Part shown: positions 1-6,867 of the stretch, in pieces | Numbering within the stretch: position 1 is the first letter of the stretch | How the letters are laid out: every line of letters begins with the position of its first letter | Assembly (NCBI GenBank): GCA_900550965.1 | Contig: URUC01000003.1 | Coordinates: 1-41,578 of the forward strand | Length of the DNA stretch: 41,578 nucleotides | Direction of reading: 5' to 3' | From: an uncultured Collinsella sp. | Lineage (GTDB): Bacteria; Actinomycetota; Coriobacteriia; Coriobacteriales; Coriobacteriaceae | Program-made: the position numbers and the translations under genes | The notes under the pieces: model-generated | Told to the model about the DNA's origin: nothing | What the model saw: the letters and a program-made list of their open reading frames with translations, nothing else | Databases searched by the model: none

Positions 1-1
1 C

Positions 2-334
2 GACCATAGCGAAACGCGTCGCTTTTTCGATCTGGACAACCTATTTCACGAGACGTGCTTTGAGATTGCTGGCCGTCACATGTTGTGGGATTGGATGAAG
101 AGCGTCAACACGCATTTTGAGCGATACAACTGGTTGCGTATGGTGTCGCAGGATTTGGATTGGGAGCCGATTCGTCGACAGCATCGCCGGATTTTCGAGG
201 CTATTAAGAGGGGCGATACCGACGCGGCGAGCTATCTGGCAGAGACACACCTGCACCTGATGCCCGAGGAGCAGGGCCCGGTTATCGCCCTGCATCCCGA
301 CTATTTCGAGCTGCCCAAAGACTCGGCCATCTAA
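2..334 (+). CDS. GntR-family transcriptional regulator, FCD domain (5' truncated by window edge)
   Basis: The reading frame is open from base 2 and ends at TAA 332-334, giving the last 110 residues of a protein whose start lies outside the window. The visible part is all helical and reads like the C-terminal FCD ligand-binding domain of FadR/UxuR-type GntR regulators: an early Asp followed by FHE, a central HFERYNW stretch, then RRQHRRIFEAIKRGD and a late TH. The conserved Asp and His residues are the usual metal and ligand positions of FCD domains. FCD regulators often sense sugar acids such as hexuronates, which would suit the kdgK/eda genes at 3-5 kb, but that link is an inference. The DNA-binding winged helix is not in view. 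Confidence 0.8.
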   Translation, partial: DHSETRRFFDLDNLFHETCFEIAGRHMLWDWMKSVNTHFERYNWLRMVSQDLDWEPIRRQHRRIFEAIKRGDTDAASYLAETHLHLMPEEQGPVIALHPDYFELPKDSAI

Positions 335-394
335 TCGTCTCCCCCATAAGTCGCGATGAAATAGGGGTTGTTGTGCTGCCCAGGTGGTGCAGAC

Positions 395-430
395 GCCCCC
401 AGTTCACACTCACGAGCTCGGGGCCTTTTT
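395..430 (+). terminator. Weak candidate intrinsic terminator after the FCD regulator
   Basis: GCCCC at 395-399 can pair with GGGGC at 420-424, followed directly by TTTTT (426-430). The stem is only 5 bp and the loop is long, so this is a weak call. Confidence 0.35.
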
Positions 431-466
431 CGTCCGGATTGTTTACGTATTGCCGAACGAAAATAG

Positions 467-586
467 TTTGCGTTTGGTAATAAGCGTACGAAAGCGCAGT
501 TTCCATTCTCATTTCGGACGCAAATCAAGACGCAAACCGTTTGCGTCTTGGTATATTTAGTACGCAAATGGTTTTCGTCTTATAAT
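467..586 (+). promoter_or_regulatory. Promoter with multiple ACGCAAA operator sites for the AlbA_2-type regulator
   Basis: A TATAAT -10 box lies at 581-586; no good -35 is visible, which suits an activated or repressor-controlled promoter. The heptamer ACGCAAA occurs at 518-524, 530-536 and 562-568, and its complement TTTGCGT at 467-473 and 540-546. Two of these form a perfect 25-bp palindrome at 526-550 with a single central base. The block ends just upstream of the regulator start, so autoregulation by that protein is the simplest reading, which is an inference. Confidence 0.65.
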
Positions 587-623
587 ACGGTCATGAATGG
601 TACGAAACGAAGAGGTTGGGCGT

Positions 624-1877
624 ATGGTTGTTAGAGAGAGCCCTACAGTCGAATACAAGGAAAGCGTTACGCCGACGTTTCTTAAAACGGTTAGCGCTTA
701 TGCAAACTACGGGACGGGCAAGATTGAGTTTGGCGTTGATGACGAGGGCGTGGCTGTCGGCCTTGCGGATCCGGTCGCAGAGTGTCTCCGCATTGAGAAC
801 ATGATTAATGACAGCTTGGCTCCCGCTCCCCGTTACACGCTCGAGCCCGATGAGAAACACGGGACCGTAATCCTTACGGTTTATGAGGGACAGGACAAAC
901 CCTATCGAAGCAAGGGAAAGGCCTACAGACGAAACGATTCGGCAACGGTGGAGGTCGACCGGTTTGAGTATGGCAGGCTGACGCTCGAAGGCAGCAACGT
1001 AACGTTCGACGCGCTCACGTCGGCTCGCCAGGACTTGGGCTTTCATACGCTCGAGCATAAGTGTGTTGAACACCTCGGCATTTCCGAGCTAACGCCGGAT
1101 ATCATGCGTACGCTCCGCTTGCTCGGCAAGGATGGCTATACCAATGCCGCGGCGATTTTAGCGGATAAGAATGATTTTCCAGGCATCGACTGCGTCCGTT
1201 TTGGCGATACCGAGGATGTGGTCTTGGATCGCGAGGCGGCGACAAATTTATCCGCAATTGAACAGGTGGACAGGGCGGTGGCTATGCTTGCACGCTACTA
1301 CCGTTATGAGCGTATCGAAGGGATGGAGCGCGTCCAAACCGATCGAATTCCTCTTGAGGCATTCCGCGAAGCTGTTGCAAACGCTTTGGTGCATCGGACG
1401 TGGGACGTTCGAGCGAACGTTCAAATTGCCCTGTACGATGATCGTGTCGTTGTGACCTCCCCCGGGTCGCTGCCCGCCGGTTTGACGACGGAACAATACC
1501 TGTATGGGCAGATATCCGTGCTCAGAAACCCCATCGTTGCAGAGGTCTTCTTAAAGCTGGATTACATCGAGAAATTTGGTACGGGAATCGCGCGCATTAG
1601 ACGTGCCTATCGCGATTCGATCAATCAACCAATTTTTGATGTTCGCGGCGGCATGGTGACCGTCACATTGCCCGTTATCGATGCCTTTGAGGGGTCTGAG
1701 GAAGAGGCCCAGGTTCTCAAGGCTTTGCCGGTCGGACGAATAATGTCGCGGGGTGAGATTGAGCAGCAGACGGGGTTGAGCCGCGCGCGTGCGTTGACGG
1801 CGCTTGAATCACTGATTGGGCGGAACGCGGTTGTAAAGCGGGGGACTGGGCGTTCCACGAAATACGAGCGCGCATAG
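624..1877 (+). CDS. AlbA_2/Schlafen-domain transcriptional regulator with HATPase-like C-terminal domain
   Basis: 417 residues from ATG 624. The N-terminus has the AlbA_2 (Schlafen) signature EYKES followed by a Gly-rich GKIEFGVDDEG strand-turn. The middle carries the HATPase_c_4 pattern REAVANALVHR, then VTSPGSLP and EKFGTGIARIRR, as in the regulators long annotated as RecG-like helicases or divergent AAA-4 proteins. The last 60 residues (SRGEIEQQTGLSRARAL) look like a winged helix for DNA binding. ATG 597 is in frame, but it sits 11 bases after the TATAAT box, which leaves almost no leader; ATG 624 has AGAGG upstream at 611-615, so I prefer it. The gene stands alone between its own operator array and a strong terminator. 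Its ligand and target genes are unknown. Confidence 0.82.
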   Translation: MVVRESPTVEYKESVTPTFLKTVSAYANYGTGKIEFGVDDEGVAVGLADPVAECLRIENMINDSLAPAPRYTLEPDEKHGTVILTVYEGQDKPYRSKGKAYRRNDSATVEVDRFEYGRLTLEGSNVTFDALTSARQDLGFHTLEHKCVEHLGISELTPDIMRTLRLLGKDGYTNAAAILADKNDFPGIDCVRFGDTEDVVLDREAATNLSAIEQVDRAVAMLARYYRYERIEGMERVQTDRIPLEAFREAVANALVHRTWDVRANVQIALYDDRVVVTSPGSLPAGLTTEQYLYGQISVLRNPIVAEVFLKLDYIEKFGTGIARIRRAYRDSINQPIFDVRGGMVTVTLPVIDAFEGSEEEAQVLKALPVGRIMSRGEIEQQTGLSRARALTALESLIGRNAVVKRGTGRSTKYERA

Positions 1878-1900
1878 GCCAAAAGAACCATATTGCAAGA

Positions 1901-1937
1901 CAGGCCCCAAGCCTTTGCCCGCTTGGGGCCTGTTGTA
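1901..1937. terminator. Intrinsic terminator between convergent genes
   Basis: A 12-bp perfect stem, CAGGCCCCAAGC at 1901-1912 pairing with 1921-1932, with an 8-base loop. It is followed on the + strand by TTGTATGTT. The minus-strand flank is also T-rich (TCTT), so it could serve both the + gene ending at 1877 and the minus gene ending at 2015. Confidence 0.75.
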
Positions 1938-2014
1938 TGTTGGCTGGCAGCGGTAGATTTATAGCAAGATATAGCAACGTACAGCGCTGTTCGCGGGCTC
2001 TTACGGTGGTGCTA

Positions 2015-2692
2015 TTATCCGAATGCCGCGCGGATAAAGTGCTGGGCGAAGAGCTTGTTGGCGACGTTGATGACGTGGCCCAAGAACAGCGCCGAGATGG
2101 CTGTGGTCACGCCAAAGCCGCCTAGGTTGTGCATGAGCGCGAGCGACAGAATGAGGGACACGGCGACATGTGAGCAGTCGAACACGACTTTTACGTCGCC
2201 AAAGCGGCGTTTAAGCTTTTCGGCAATGACCTGCACCAAGCCGTCGGGCGCGTTGGGGACAACGCCCATGTTGACGACGAGACTTACGCCAAATGCGGTG
2301 ACAGCGAGGGAGAGCAGCATGGTCGCAACCTGTGCGGGGAGTGCCGTGGGATGCAGTGGGTTGACCGCCATGAAGAAATCGGTGAAGCCGCCGATGAGCG
2401 TCGAGAAGCACAGCTCGAGCAAAATACGCGGCTGGAACTCGCGTCGCAAGATGGCCAATTGCGCCAGGATGTAGGCGACATAGGTAGCAGTGATCCAAAA
2501 GCCGAGTGTCTTGCCGGTGAGCATGGATATGGTTGTGGCAAAGCACGTGAGCGCAGCGACTCCCAAGCCGGATGCCGTCTGGAGACTCATGCCGAGTGCC
2601 AGTACTGCAACGCCCATCAGATACATCAGCATTCTGATAACGGTATGGAACCAATCGATATTCTCGCCATTCATTACGATGAGCGGCCGCAT
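2015..2692 (-). CDS. YczE/YyaS/YitT-family integral membrane protein
   Basis: 225 residues from the ATG at 2690-2692, chosen because AAAGGAAGG lies 7 bases upstream; longer in-frame extensions have no ribosome site. The protein is nearly all hydrophobic helices: a helix near residues 14-36 (LMYLMGVAVLALGMSL), another following TGKTLGF, then ILLELCFSTLIGGFTDFFMAV, then LLSLAVTAFGVSLVV and a C-terminal one, giving five to six segments. The FG(T/V)S-type helix turn and the VVPNAPDGLVQVI loop are typical of COG2364 YczE-like proteins, whose substrates are unknown. The leader is unusual, with two large inverted repeats at 2733-2797 and 2879-2943. Confidence 0.78.
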   Translation of the reverse strand: MRPLIVMNGENIDWFHTVIRMLMYLMGVAVLALGMSLQTASGLGVAALTCFATTISMLTGKTLGFWITATYVAYILAQLAILRREFQPRILLELCFSTLIGGFTDFFMAVNPLHPTALPAQVATMLLSLAVTAFGVSLVVNMGVVPNAPDGLVQVIAEKLKRRFGDVKVVFDCSHVAVSLILSLALMHNLGGFGVTTAISALFLGHVINVANKLFAQHFIRAAFG

Positions 2693-2732
2693 GTCGTGAC
2701 CTTCCTTTCGGAATTTGGGAGATGCAGTAAAG

Positions 2733-2797
2733 GCTGCGGCGCCGCTTGGGGGAAAAGATCGGAAGCAAGGATCCATTCCTCCAGACGGCGCCGCAGC
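2733..2797 (-). promoter_or_regulatory. 12-bp perfect inverted repeat in the leader of the YczE-like gene
   Basis: GCTGCGGCGCCG at 2733-2744 is matched by CGGCGCCGCAGC at 2786-2797, with a 41-base spacer. It lies 41 bases upstream of the minus-strand start codon and is not followed by a T run, so it is not a plain terminator. A leader RNA structure or a spaced operator is possible. Confidence 0.5.
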
Positions 2798-2878
2798 TGT
2801 TTGGGTGACATGGCTTTTGTCGAAGTGGCTTAGTTGAGTGCGCCTGCCAGCCGCATAAACAAAGCTGCTCGGGGGCGT

Positions 2879-2943
2879 GTCGCTTCCGTCACGTTCTATC
2901 AGCATGCAAGACGGTTTCGGTTCTTGTTCGTGACGGAAACGAC
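2879..2943 (-). promoter_or_regulatory. 15-bp inverted repeat (one mismatch) upstream of the YczE-like gene
   Basis: GTCGCTTCCGTCACG at 2879-2893 pairs with CGTGACGGAAACGAC at 2929-2943, with one mismatch and a 35-base loop. The loop contains a smaller CAAGA/TTCTTG pairing. It lies between the eda terminator and the YczE-like gene, in the only place that gene's promoter could be unless it reads through from eda. Confidence 0.5.
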
Positions 2944-2957
2944 GCGCTTCCGAGCCG

Positions 2958-2999
2958 TTTTAAAAGAAAGGAGGCGAGGTCTAGGGCACGCCCCCTTTC
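2958..2999 (-). terminator. Intrinsic terminator of the kdgK-eda transcript
   Basis: Read on the minus strand, GAAAGGGGGCG (2989-2999) pairs over 11 bases, with one G-U pair, with CGCCTCCTTTC (2966-2976), and is followed by TTTTAAAA. It lies 17 bases past the eda stop codon. Confidence 0.85.
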
Positions 3000-3016
3000 A
3001 CGATAGAGAGCTAAAC

Positions 3017-3658
3017 CTAGCCGCGGACCTTCTTGACGACGTCCATGGCCTCGCGGGCGATCTGCTCGACCTTGGAGAAGTCGCCGTCGGCGAACAGGGC
3101 CGGCTTGACCATCCAGGTGCCACCGCAGGCGATGATGGCGCTGGAGCTCAGGTACTCCTCGACGTTGGCGGTGCTCACGCCGCCGGTGGGCATAAAGCGA
3201 TGGCCGACAAACGGAGCAGCGAGGGCCTTGATGGTGTTCAGGCCGCCATACTGGGCCGCGGGGAAGAATTTGGTGATCTTGAGCCCCAGGTTCTCGGCGG
3301 CGGTGACCTCGGAGGGGGTCACGGTGCCGGGCAGCACGGGCAGGTCGATGTCGATGCAGTGTTTCACGACGTCCTCGTTGTAACCCGGGGAGACGATGAA
3401 CTTGGCACCGGCGGCGCGGGCCTGCTCAACCTGCTCGACGGTCAGGACGGTGCCGGCGCCGACGCACATCTCGGGCTCGGCCTCGGCCATGGCGGCGATG
3501 CACTCGGCAGCGCAAGCGGTGCGGAAGGTGACCTCGGCGGACTTCATGCCAGCTGCCATAAGGGCGTGAGCGAGCGGAGCGGCGTCCTCGACCTTGTCGA
3601 GCACGACGACCGGCACGATGCCCAGGGATTCAAGCGTGGTGTAGAACTGATCGAACAT
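3017..3658 (-). CDS. eda: 2-dehydro-3-deoxy-phosphogluconate (KDPG) aldolase
   Basis: 213 residues, the normal length for bacterial Eda. It cleaves 2-keto-3-deoxy-6-phosphogluconate to pyruvate and glyceraldehyde 3-phosphate, a class I Schiff-base aldolase of the cytoplasm. Visible family residues: the catalytic Glu in AEVTFRT (E42), the GAGTVLT phosphate loop (residues 67-73), the Schiff-base Lys in KITKFFPA (K130), and the PTGGV phosphate-binding turn. ATG 3656-3658 is preceded by GAAAGGAA. It follows kdgK on the same strand after a 254-base gap and ends in a clear terminator, so the pair forms one short catabolic unit for 2-keto-3-deoxygluconate derived from uronates. Confidence 0.95.
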   Translation of the reverse strand: MFDQFYTTLESLGIVPVVVLDKVEDAAPLAHALMAAGMKSAEVTFRTACAAECIAAMAEAEPEMCVGAGTVLTVEQVEQARAAGAKFIVSPGYNEDVVKHCIDIDLPVLPGTVTPSEVTAAENLGLKITKFFPAAQYGGLNTIKALAAPFVGHRFMPTGGVSTANVEEYLSSSAIIACGGTWMVKPALFADGDFSKVEQIAREAMDVVKKVRG

Positions 3659-3718
3659 GGTGTTCCTTTCGATGTGAGGCGCGCACGGGCGCGTGATTGC
3701 CAAAGAAGATTGGCCATG

Positions 3719-3780
3719 AGCCGGTTCCGGATTGGTTATCGGAGGCACTGCTTGGGGTTCAAGCAATTTCGGAACCGGCT
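3719..3780. repeat. Nested inverted repeat between kdgK and eda
   Basis: AGCCGGTTCCG at 3719-3729 is the exact complement of 3770-3780, and inside it TGCTTG at 3749-3754 pairs with CAAGCA at 3760-3765. No T run follows on either strand. In the kdgK-eda message this would be a two-storey hairpin upstream of eda; a role in processing or in setting eda expression is an inference. Confidence 0.6.
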
Positions 3781-3912
3781 ACGAGGCCAGTCGTGAAGGA
3801 ATGCCAGACAAAACCGGAATGGGACTAAGTGGTTCTACCTGGCCGGAGGAATCGGGGAGCGGGCTGCAGAGGTATGGGTATGGAAAGCTGCGGCCCGCGG
3901 AATGGAGACGGC

Positions 3913-4947
3913 TTAGCGCGCAACGCGGGTGCCACCGTCGGCGGCGTTGGCCACAGCGGCGATCTCGTCTGCGGTCACCAAGTTGGAATCGCCCTTGATG
4001 GTGAGCTTGAGGATCGAGGCCGCAATGGCGTAGTTGACGGCAGCCTGCGGGTCAAAGTCGTTGATGAGGGCATGGACGAGTCCGGCGTTGAAAGCATCGC
4101 CGGCGGCAACGCCCTCGAGCACGTGCACGTCGTGAGCAGGGGAGAACCAGTGCTCGCCGCTCTCGGCGTCAAAGAGCATGCCCATCCAGATGGAGCGCTC
4201 GACACAGGAGATGTTGCGGACGACCGAGGCGACCTTCTTGCAACCGTACTCGGCGCAGATCTGACGGGCCATCTCGACGTAGGTGTCGCGTTCCTCGATG
4301 CCGTAGGCAAGGGAGCCGGAGACGCAGGTCATGCCGAGACCGGCGGGTGCGTCCTCGTCGTTGGCGATGCAGATGTCGACGAGTGGCAGGAGCTCCTTCA
4401 TGGTTGCCTGCGACTTCTCGGGCGACCACATCTTGCCGCGATAGTTCACGTCGCACACGGTGGTGATGCCCTTGGCGCGGCAAGCGGTGAGGGCATCCTT
4501 GCAGGCAGCGGCCATCTCGTCGGACACGGCGGGAGTCACGCCAGAGAAGTAGAAGACATCGACGCCCTTGAGGATTTCGTCCCAATCAAAGACGTCGCGC
4601 TTGGCCATGTTGATGGCGGAATACTTGCGGTCGTAGACGCAGCCGTTGCCGCGCTGCGAGGCGCCAACCTCAAACACATAGGAGCCAAGACGGTCGCCCT
4701 GGCGCACGACGCGCGTGGTGTCGACGCCGTAAGCCTTCAGCGAGCGAAGGGCGCACTCGCCCAGGCGATTGGCCGGAACAACGGAGACGTAAGCGGCCTT
4801 GTCGCCCTGATAGGCCAGGGAAAGCGCGGTGTTGGCCTCGGCGCCGCCGTAGCGAACGTCAAACTCGGTGGCCTGTTCAATGCGCAAGTGATCTTTGGGC
4901 GAGAGCCTCATCATGATCTCGCCGAAGGTAAGAACCGTTTTACCCAT
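3913..4947 (-). CDS. kdgK: 2-keto-3-deoxygluconate kinase (PfkB/ribokinase family)
   Basis: 344 residues from ATG 4945-4947, with AAGGAG about 10 bases upstream. The N-terminal FGEIMMRLSP and the YGGAEANTALSLA substrate loop are the usual KdgK opening; the C-terminal PfkB signature EGVAAGDAFNAGLVHAL carries the catalytic Asp, with AAGD in place of the common GAGD. It phosphorylates 2-keto-3-deoxygluconate to KDPG, the substrate of the aldolase encoded next. The leader between its probable promoter (near 5093-5117) and the ATG holds LacI-type operators and an 18-bp perfect stem, pointing to control by the divergent LacI-family gene. Confidence 0.93.
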   Translation of the reverse strand: MGKTVLTFGEIMMRLSPKDHLRIEQATEFDVRYGGAEANTALSLAYQGDKAAYVSVVPANRLGECALRSLKAYGVDTTRVVRQGDRLGSYVFEVGASQRGNGCVYDRKYSAINMAKRDVFDWDEILKGVDVFYFSGVTPAVSDEMAAACKDALTACRAKGITTVCDVNYRGKMWSPEKSQATMKELLPLVDICIANDEDAPAGLGMTCVSGSLAYGIEERDTYVEMARQICAEYGCKKVASVVRNISCVERSIWMGMLFDAESGEHWFSPAHDVHVLEGVAAGDAFNAGLVHALINDFDPQAAVNYAIAASILKLTIKGDSNLVTADEIAAVANAADGGTRVAR

Positions 4948-4990
4948 GGTCGCGCAGCTCCTTCTTGCTCGTGCGTACACCTTTGATATG

Positions 4991-5048
4991 GCGTTGGCAC
5001 GGAGGTGCCAAGACGGTAGGGTGCATCTTTGCACCTCCGTGCCAACGC
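4991..5048 (-). promoter_or_regulatory. 18-bp perfect stem-loop in the kdgK leader with competing local hairpins
   Basis: Bases 4991-5008 (starting GCGTTGGCAC) are the exact reverse complement of 5031-5048, with a 22-base loop. The left arm can instead fold on itself (GGCAC 4996-5000 with GTGCC 5005-5009) and the right arm can pair GTGC 5021-5024 with GCAC 5031-5034. On the kdgK transcript the structure ends 43 bases before the start codon and has no U tract. Either an RNA switch or a very large operator is possible. Confidence 0.65.
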
Positions 5049-5052
5049 TCGC

Positions 5053-5117
5053 CGAAATCGGTTTACGAAATCGGTTTCGTTTCGAGTTGTAGTATACTCA
5101 CCTACAGCGTTTTGCAA
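5053..5117. promoter_or_regulatory. Divergent promoter region with tandem LacI-type operators
   Basis: CGAAATCGGTTTA at 5053-5065 is repeated as CGAAATCGGTTT at 5066-5077, the second copy completing the palindrome CGAAA-TCGG-TTTCG (5066-5079), a typical LacI-family operator shape. AGTATACT (5091-5098) is itself palindromic and offers a -10 on both strands. On the minus strand TTGCAA (5112-5117) is a possible -35, 13-15 bases off, giving a kdgK start near 5086 with the operators just downstream of it, where a bound repressor would block elongation. Confidence 0.6.
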
Positions 5118-5181
5118 CCGAGATTTTTAAAAAATGCCTAAAATGGCTCAGACCGCCGACAATTGGGAAACGGGGTGCGCT

Positions 5182-6204
5182 ATGGCGCAGATGAGAATCA
5201 AGGACATTGCCGCCGAGGCGGGCGTGAGTCCGGCCACGGTCTCGCGCTATCTCAATAACCGCCCCGGGCAGATGACCGAGGAAACCCGCGCTCGTATCGC
5301 GGCGGTTATCGAGCGCACCGGCTATCGCCCACGTGCCGCCGCACGCAATCTGCGCAGCTCGCGCACCAACCTCATCGGCGTGATCTTGGCCGACATCACC
5401 AACCCGTTCTCCAGCGCCATGCTCGAAGGGCTTTCCGCCAGCGCCGCCGCGCGCGGCTGCTCGCTCATGACGGCCATTAGCGGCAACGACCCTGCCAAGG
5501 AGGCTGAATCACTCACCAGACTTATCGATGCCGGCGTGGACGGCTTGGTCGTCAATACCTGCGGAGGCAATGACGAGGCGATCGCCGCGGCAACGGGACG
5601 CTTGCCCGTCGTGCTGCTCGACCGCGATATTGCCGCCGGCGGTGTCGATCTGGTGACCTCCAACAACCGCGAGCTGGTTGCCGGCCTGGTAGACGCCTTG
5701 GCCGCCGCTGGCAGTGAGCGCCTGTGCCTGCTCACCGAGGCAAGCGATGACAGCCCCGTGCGTCGCGAGCGCGCCGAGGCCTTTGCCGACGAACTTTCGC
5801 GCCGCGGTCTTGCGGGCGAGGTCGTCACCCTGGCCGACGGTGGCGCCACGGGCGTCGGCCGCTTGGACGAGACCATCCGCGGCTATGCGGGTAAAAAGCT
5901 CGGCCTCATTGCCGTCAACGGCCTGGTCTTCCTGCGCCTGACCGAGGCACTGGCGCAGCTGGGTCCCTCGCTGCCGGCGGGCCTTAAGATCGCAACGTTT
6001 GACGATTACCCTTGGAACCACGTGCTCTTTGGCGGTGTGACCACGGCCGCGCAAGACACCCACACCATCGCCGAGCGCGTAGTCGAGCGTCTGTCCGAGC
6101 GCATCGACGTCGTGACCACTACGGTGGGCGAGGCCGCAAGGCTGGCTCCCAAGCGCATCGAGATCCCCGGCCACATCGAACACCGCGCTTCGACCTCGCG
6201 CTAG
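5182..6204 (+). CDS. LacI-family transcriptional regulator, probably of the kdgK-eda genes
   Basis: 340 residues from ATG 5182. The N-terminal RIKDIAAEAGVSPATVSRYLN is the LacI helix-turn-helix, followed by the hinge YRPRAAARNLRS and a periplasmic-binding-protein-like effector domain starting NLIGVILADITNPF. ATG 5134 is in frame but adds 16 residues ahead of the conserved start that have no family counterpart. ATG 5191 is another option. The gene is divergent from kdgK across a region with two LacI-type operators, so a KdgR-like repressor responding to KDG or KDPG is the likely role; the ligand cannot be read from the sequence. Confidence 0.88.
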   Translation: MAQMRIKDIAAEAGVSPATVSRYLNNRPGQMTEETRARIAAVIERTGYRPRAAARNLRSSRTNLIGVILADITNPFSSAMLEGLSASAAARGCSLMTAISGNDPAKEAESLTRLIDAGVDGLVVNTCGGNDEAIAAATGRLPVVLLDRDIAAGGVDLVTSNNRELVAGLVDALAAAGSERLCLLTEASDDSPVRRERAEAFADELSRRGLAGEVVTLADGGATGVGRLDETIRGYAGKKLGLIAVNGLVFLRLTEALAQLGPSLPAGLKIATFDDYPWNHVLFGGVTTAAQDTHTIAERVVERLSERIDVVTTTVGEAARLAPKRIEIPGHIEHRASTSR

Positions 6205-6206
6205 TC

Positions 6207-6236
6207 TGTGTGATATTATATAGACAATGTCATACA
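6207..6236 (+). promoter_or_regulatory. Imperfect dyad over the promoter of the RelB-MNT fusion gene
   Basis: TGTGTGA at 6207-6213 and TCATACA at 6230-6236 are inverted with one mismatch and bracket the only AT-rich -10-like stretch (TATTAT, 6214-6219) plus the palindrome GACAATGTC (6223-6231). AGGAGG follows directly (6235-6241). Ribbon-helix-helix antitoxins usually repress their own promoter at such dyads, so this is a candidate autoregulatory site. Confidence 0.45.
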
Positions 6237-6246
6237 GGAGGTATCC

Positions 6247-6741
6247 ATGGCTGCGTCTGTGCTGAGTGTTCGAGTGGACTCGTCAATTAAAGATTCATTT
6301 GCCGAGCTGTGCGAAGAACTCGGCATGACTTCGTCCGTTGCGGTCAATATGTTCATGAGGCAGATGTTGCGCGAGCGCTCGCTGCCGTTTGTGCCTTCAC
6401 TCGGTAAAAGCTCTGCGAGCGAAAGCGCCGCAGCGGGCATTTTGGATACCGCTCAGATTGAGTCCGCCGTCCGTAGGGCGGCCAGCCCGATTCCCGCCAT
6501 CAAAACCGTGATTCTATTTGGTTCGTATGCCCGTGGCGAGGCGCGTGCAGATAGTGATATCGACTTGCGTCTCGAAGTCGATCGCGATCAGGGTTTTGGT
6601 CTTTTCGCGTTGTCGGCGTTTGGTGAGGCGGTGCGCAAAGAAACCGGGAGGCAGGTTGACCTCGTTTCGAGCGACCATCTTGATGGCGATCTTGCCGCGG
6701 TAATCGAGCGCGAAGGAGTGATCCTTTATGATCGCGCGTAA
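6247..6741 (+). CDS. Fusion protein: RelB/DinJ antitoxin domain plus MNT-type nucleotidyltransferase
   Basis: 164 residues with AGGAGG six bases before the ATG. Residues 1-50 match the RelB/DinJ ribbon-helix-helix antitoxin pattern (LSVRVDSSIKD, then ELGMTSSVAVNMFMRQ, ending LPFVPSL). Residues 80-164 are a minimal nucleotidyltransferase: the GSX10DXD motif runs from G92-S93 to D104 and D106, and the third acidic residue is D138 in QVDLVSS. MNT proteins normally act as antitoxins that nucleotidylate HEPN toxins, and RelB/DinJ proteins neutralise RelE/YafQ RNases; here both halves share one chain. No HEPN or RelE-like gene is adjacent: the neighbours are the LacI gene and glnA. The domains may come from fusion of two antitoxins or reflect a different role. 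Confidence 0.85.
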   Translation: MAASVLSVRVDSSIKDSFAELCEELGMTSSVAVNMFMRQMLRERSLPFVPSLGKSSASESAAAGILDTAQIESAVRRAASPIPAIKTVILFGSYARGEARADSDIDLRLEVDRDQGFGLFALSAFGEAVRKETGRQVDLVSSDHLDGDLAAVIEREGVILYDRA

Positions 6742-6786
6742 GTCAGACTGCCTGCTCGCGCGCGTTTTTTGAGCGCTTGATACGCT

Positions 6787-6828
6787 TTAACCCTGCGGAA
6801 ACATTTTTCTGCGATAGTATCTGCGATA
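6787..6828 (+). promoter_or_regulatory. Candidate GlnR box and direct repeat upstream of glnA
   Basis: TTAAC (6787-6791), six bases, GAAAC (6798-6802) fits the actinobacterial GlnR half-site pair GTnAC-n6-GAAAC except for the first base. Just downstream TCTGCGATA is repeated exactly at 6808-6816 and 6820-6828. The block is 40-80 bases ahead of the glnA start, and a GlnR-like gene lies directly after glnA. Confidence 0.5.
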
Positions 6829-6867
6829 TAGACCAGTCGAAACCCGCCCGAAAGAAAGGGGAGCGAC

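Noticed and set aside
2834..3796. 320-residue plus-strand open frame over eda
   Set aside because: Shadow of eda; repeated GLGHGG-like composition typical of antisense GC-rich reading.
3829..4986. 385-residue plus-strand open frame over kdgK
   Set aside because: Shadow of kdgK; Gly/Val/Asp-rich composition without motifs.
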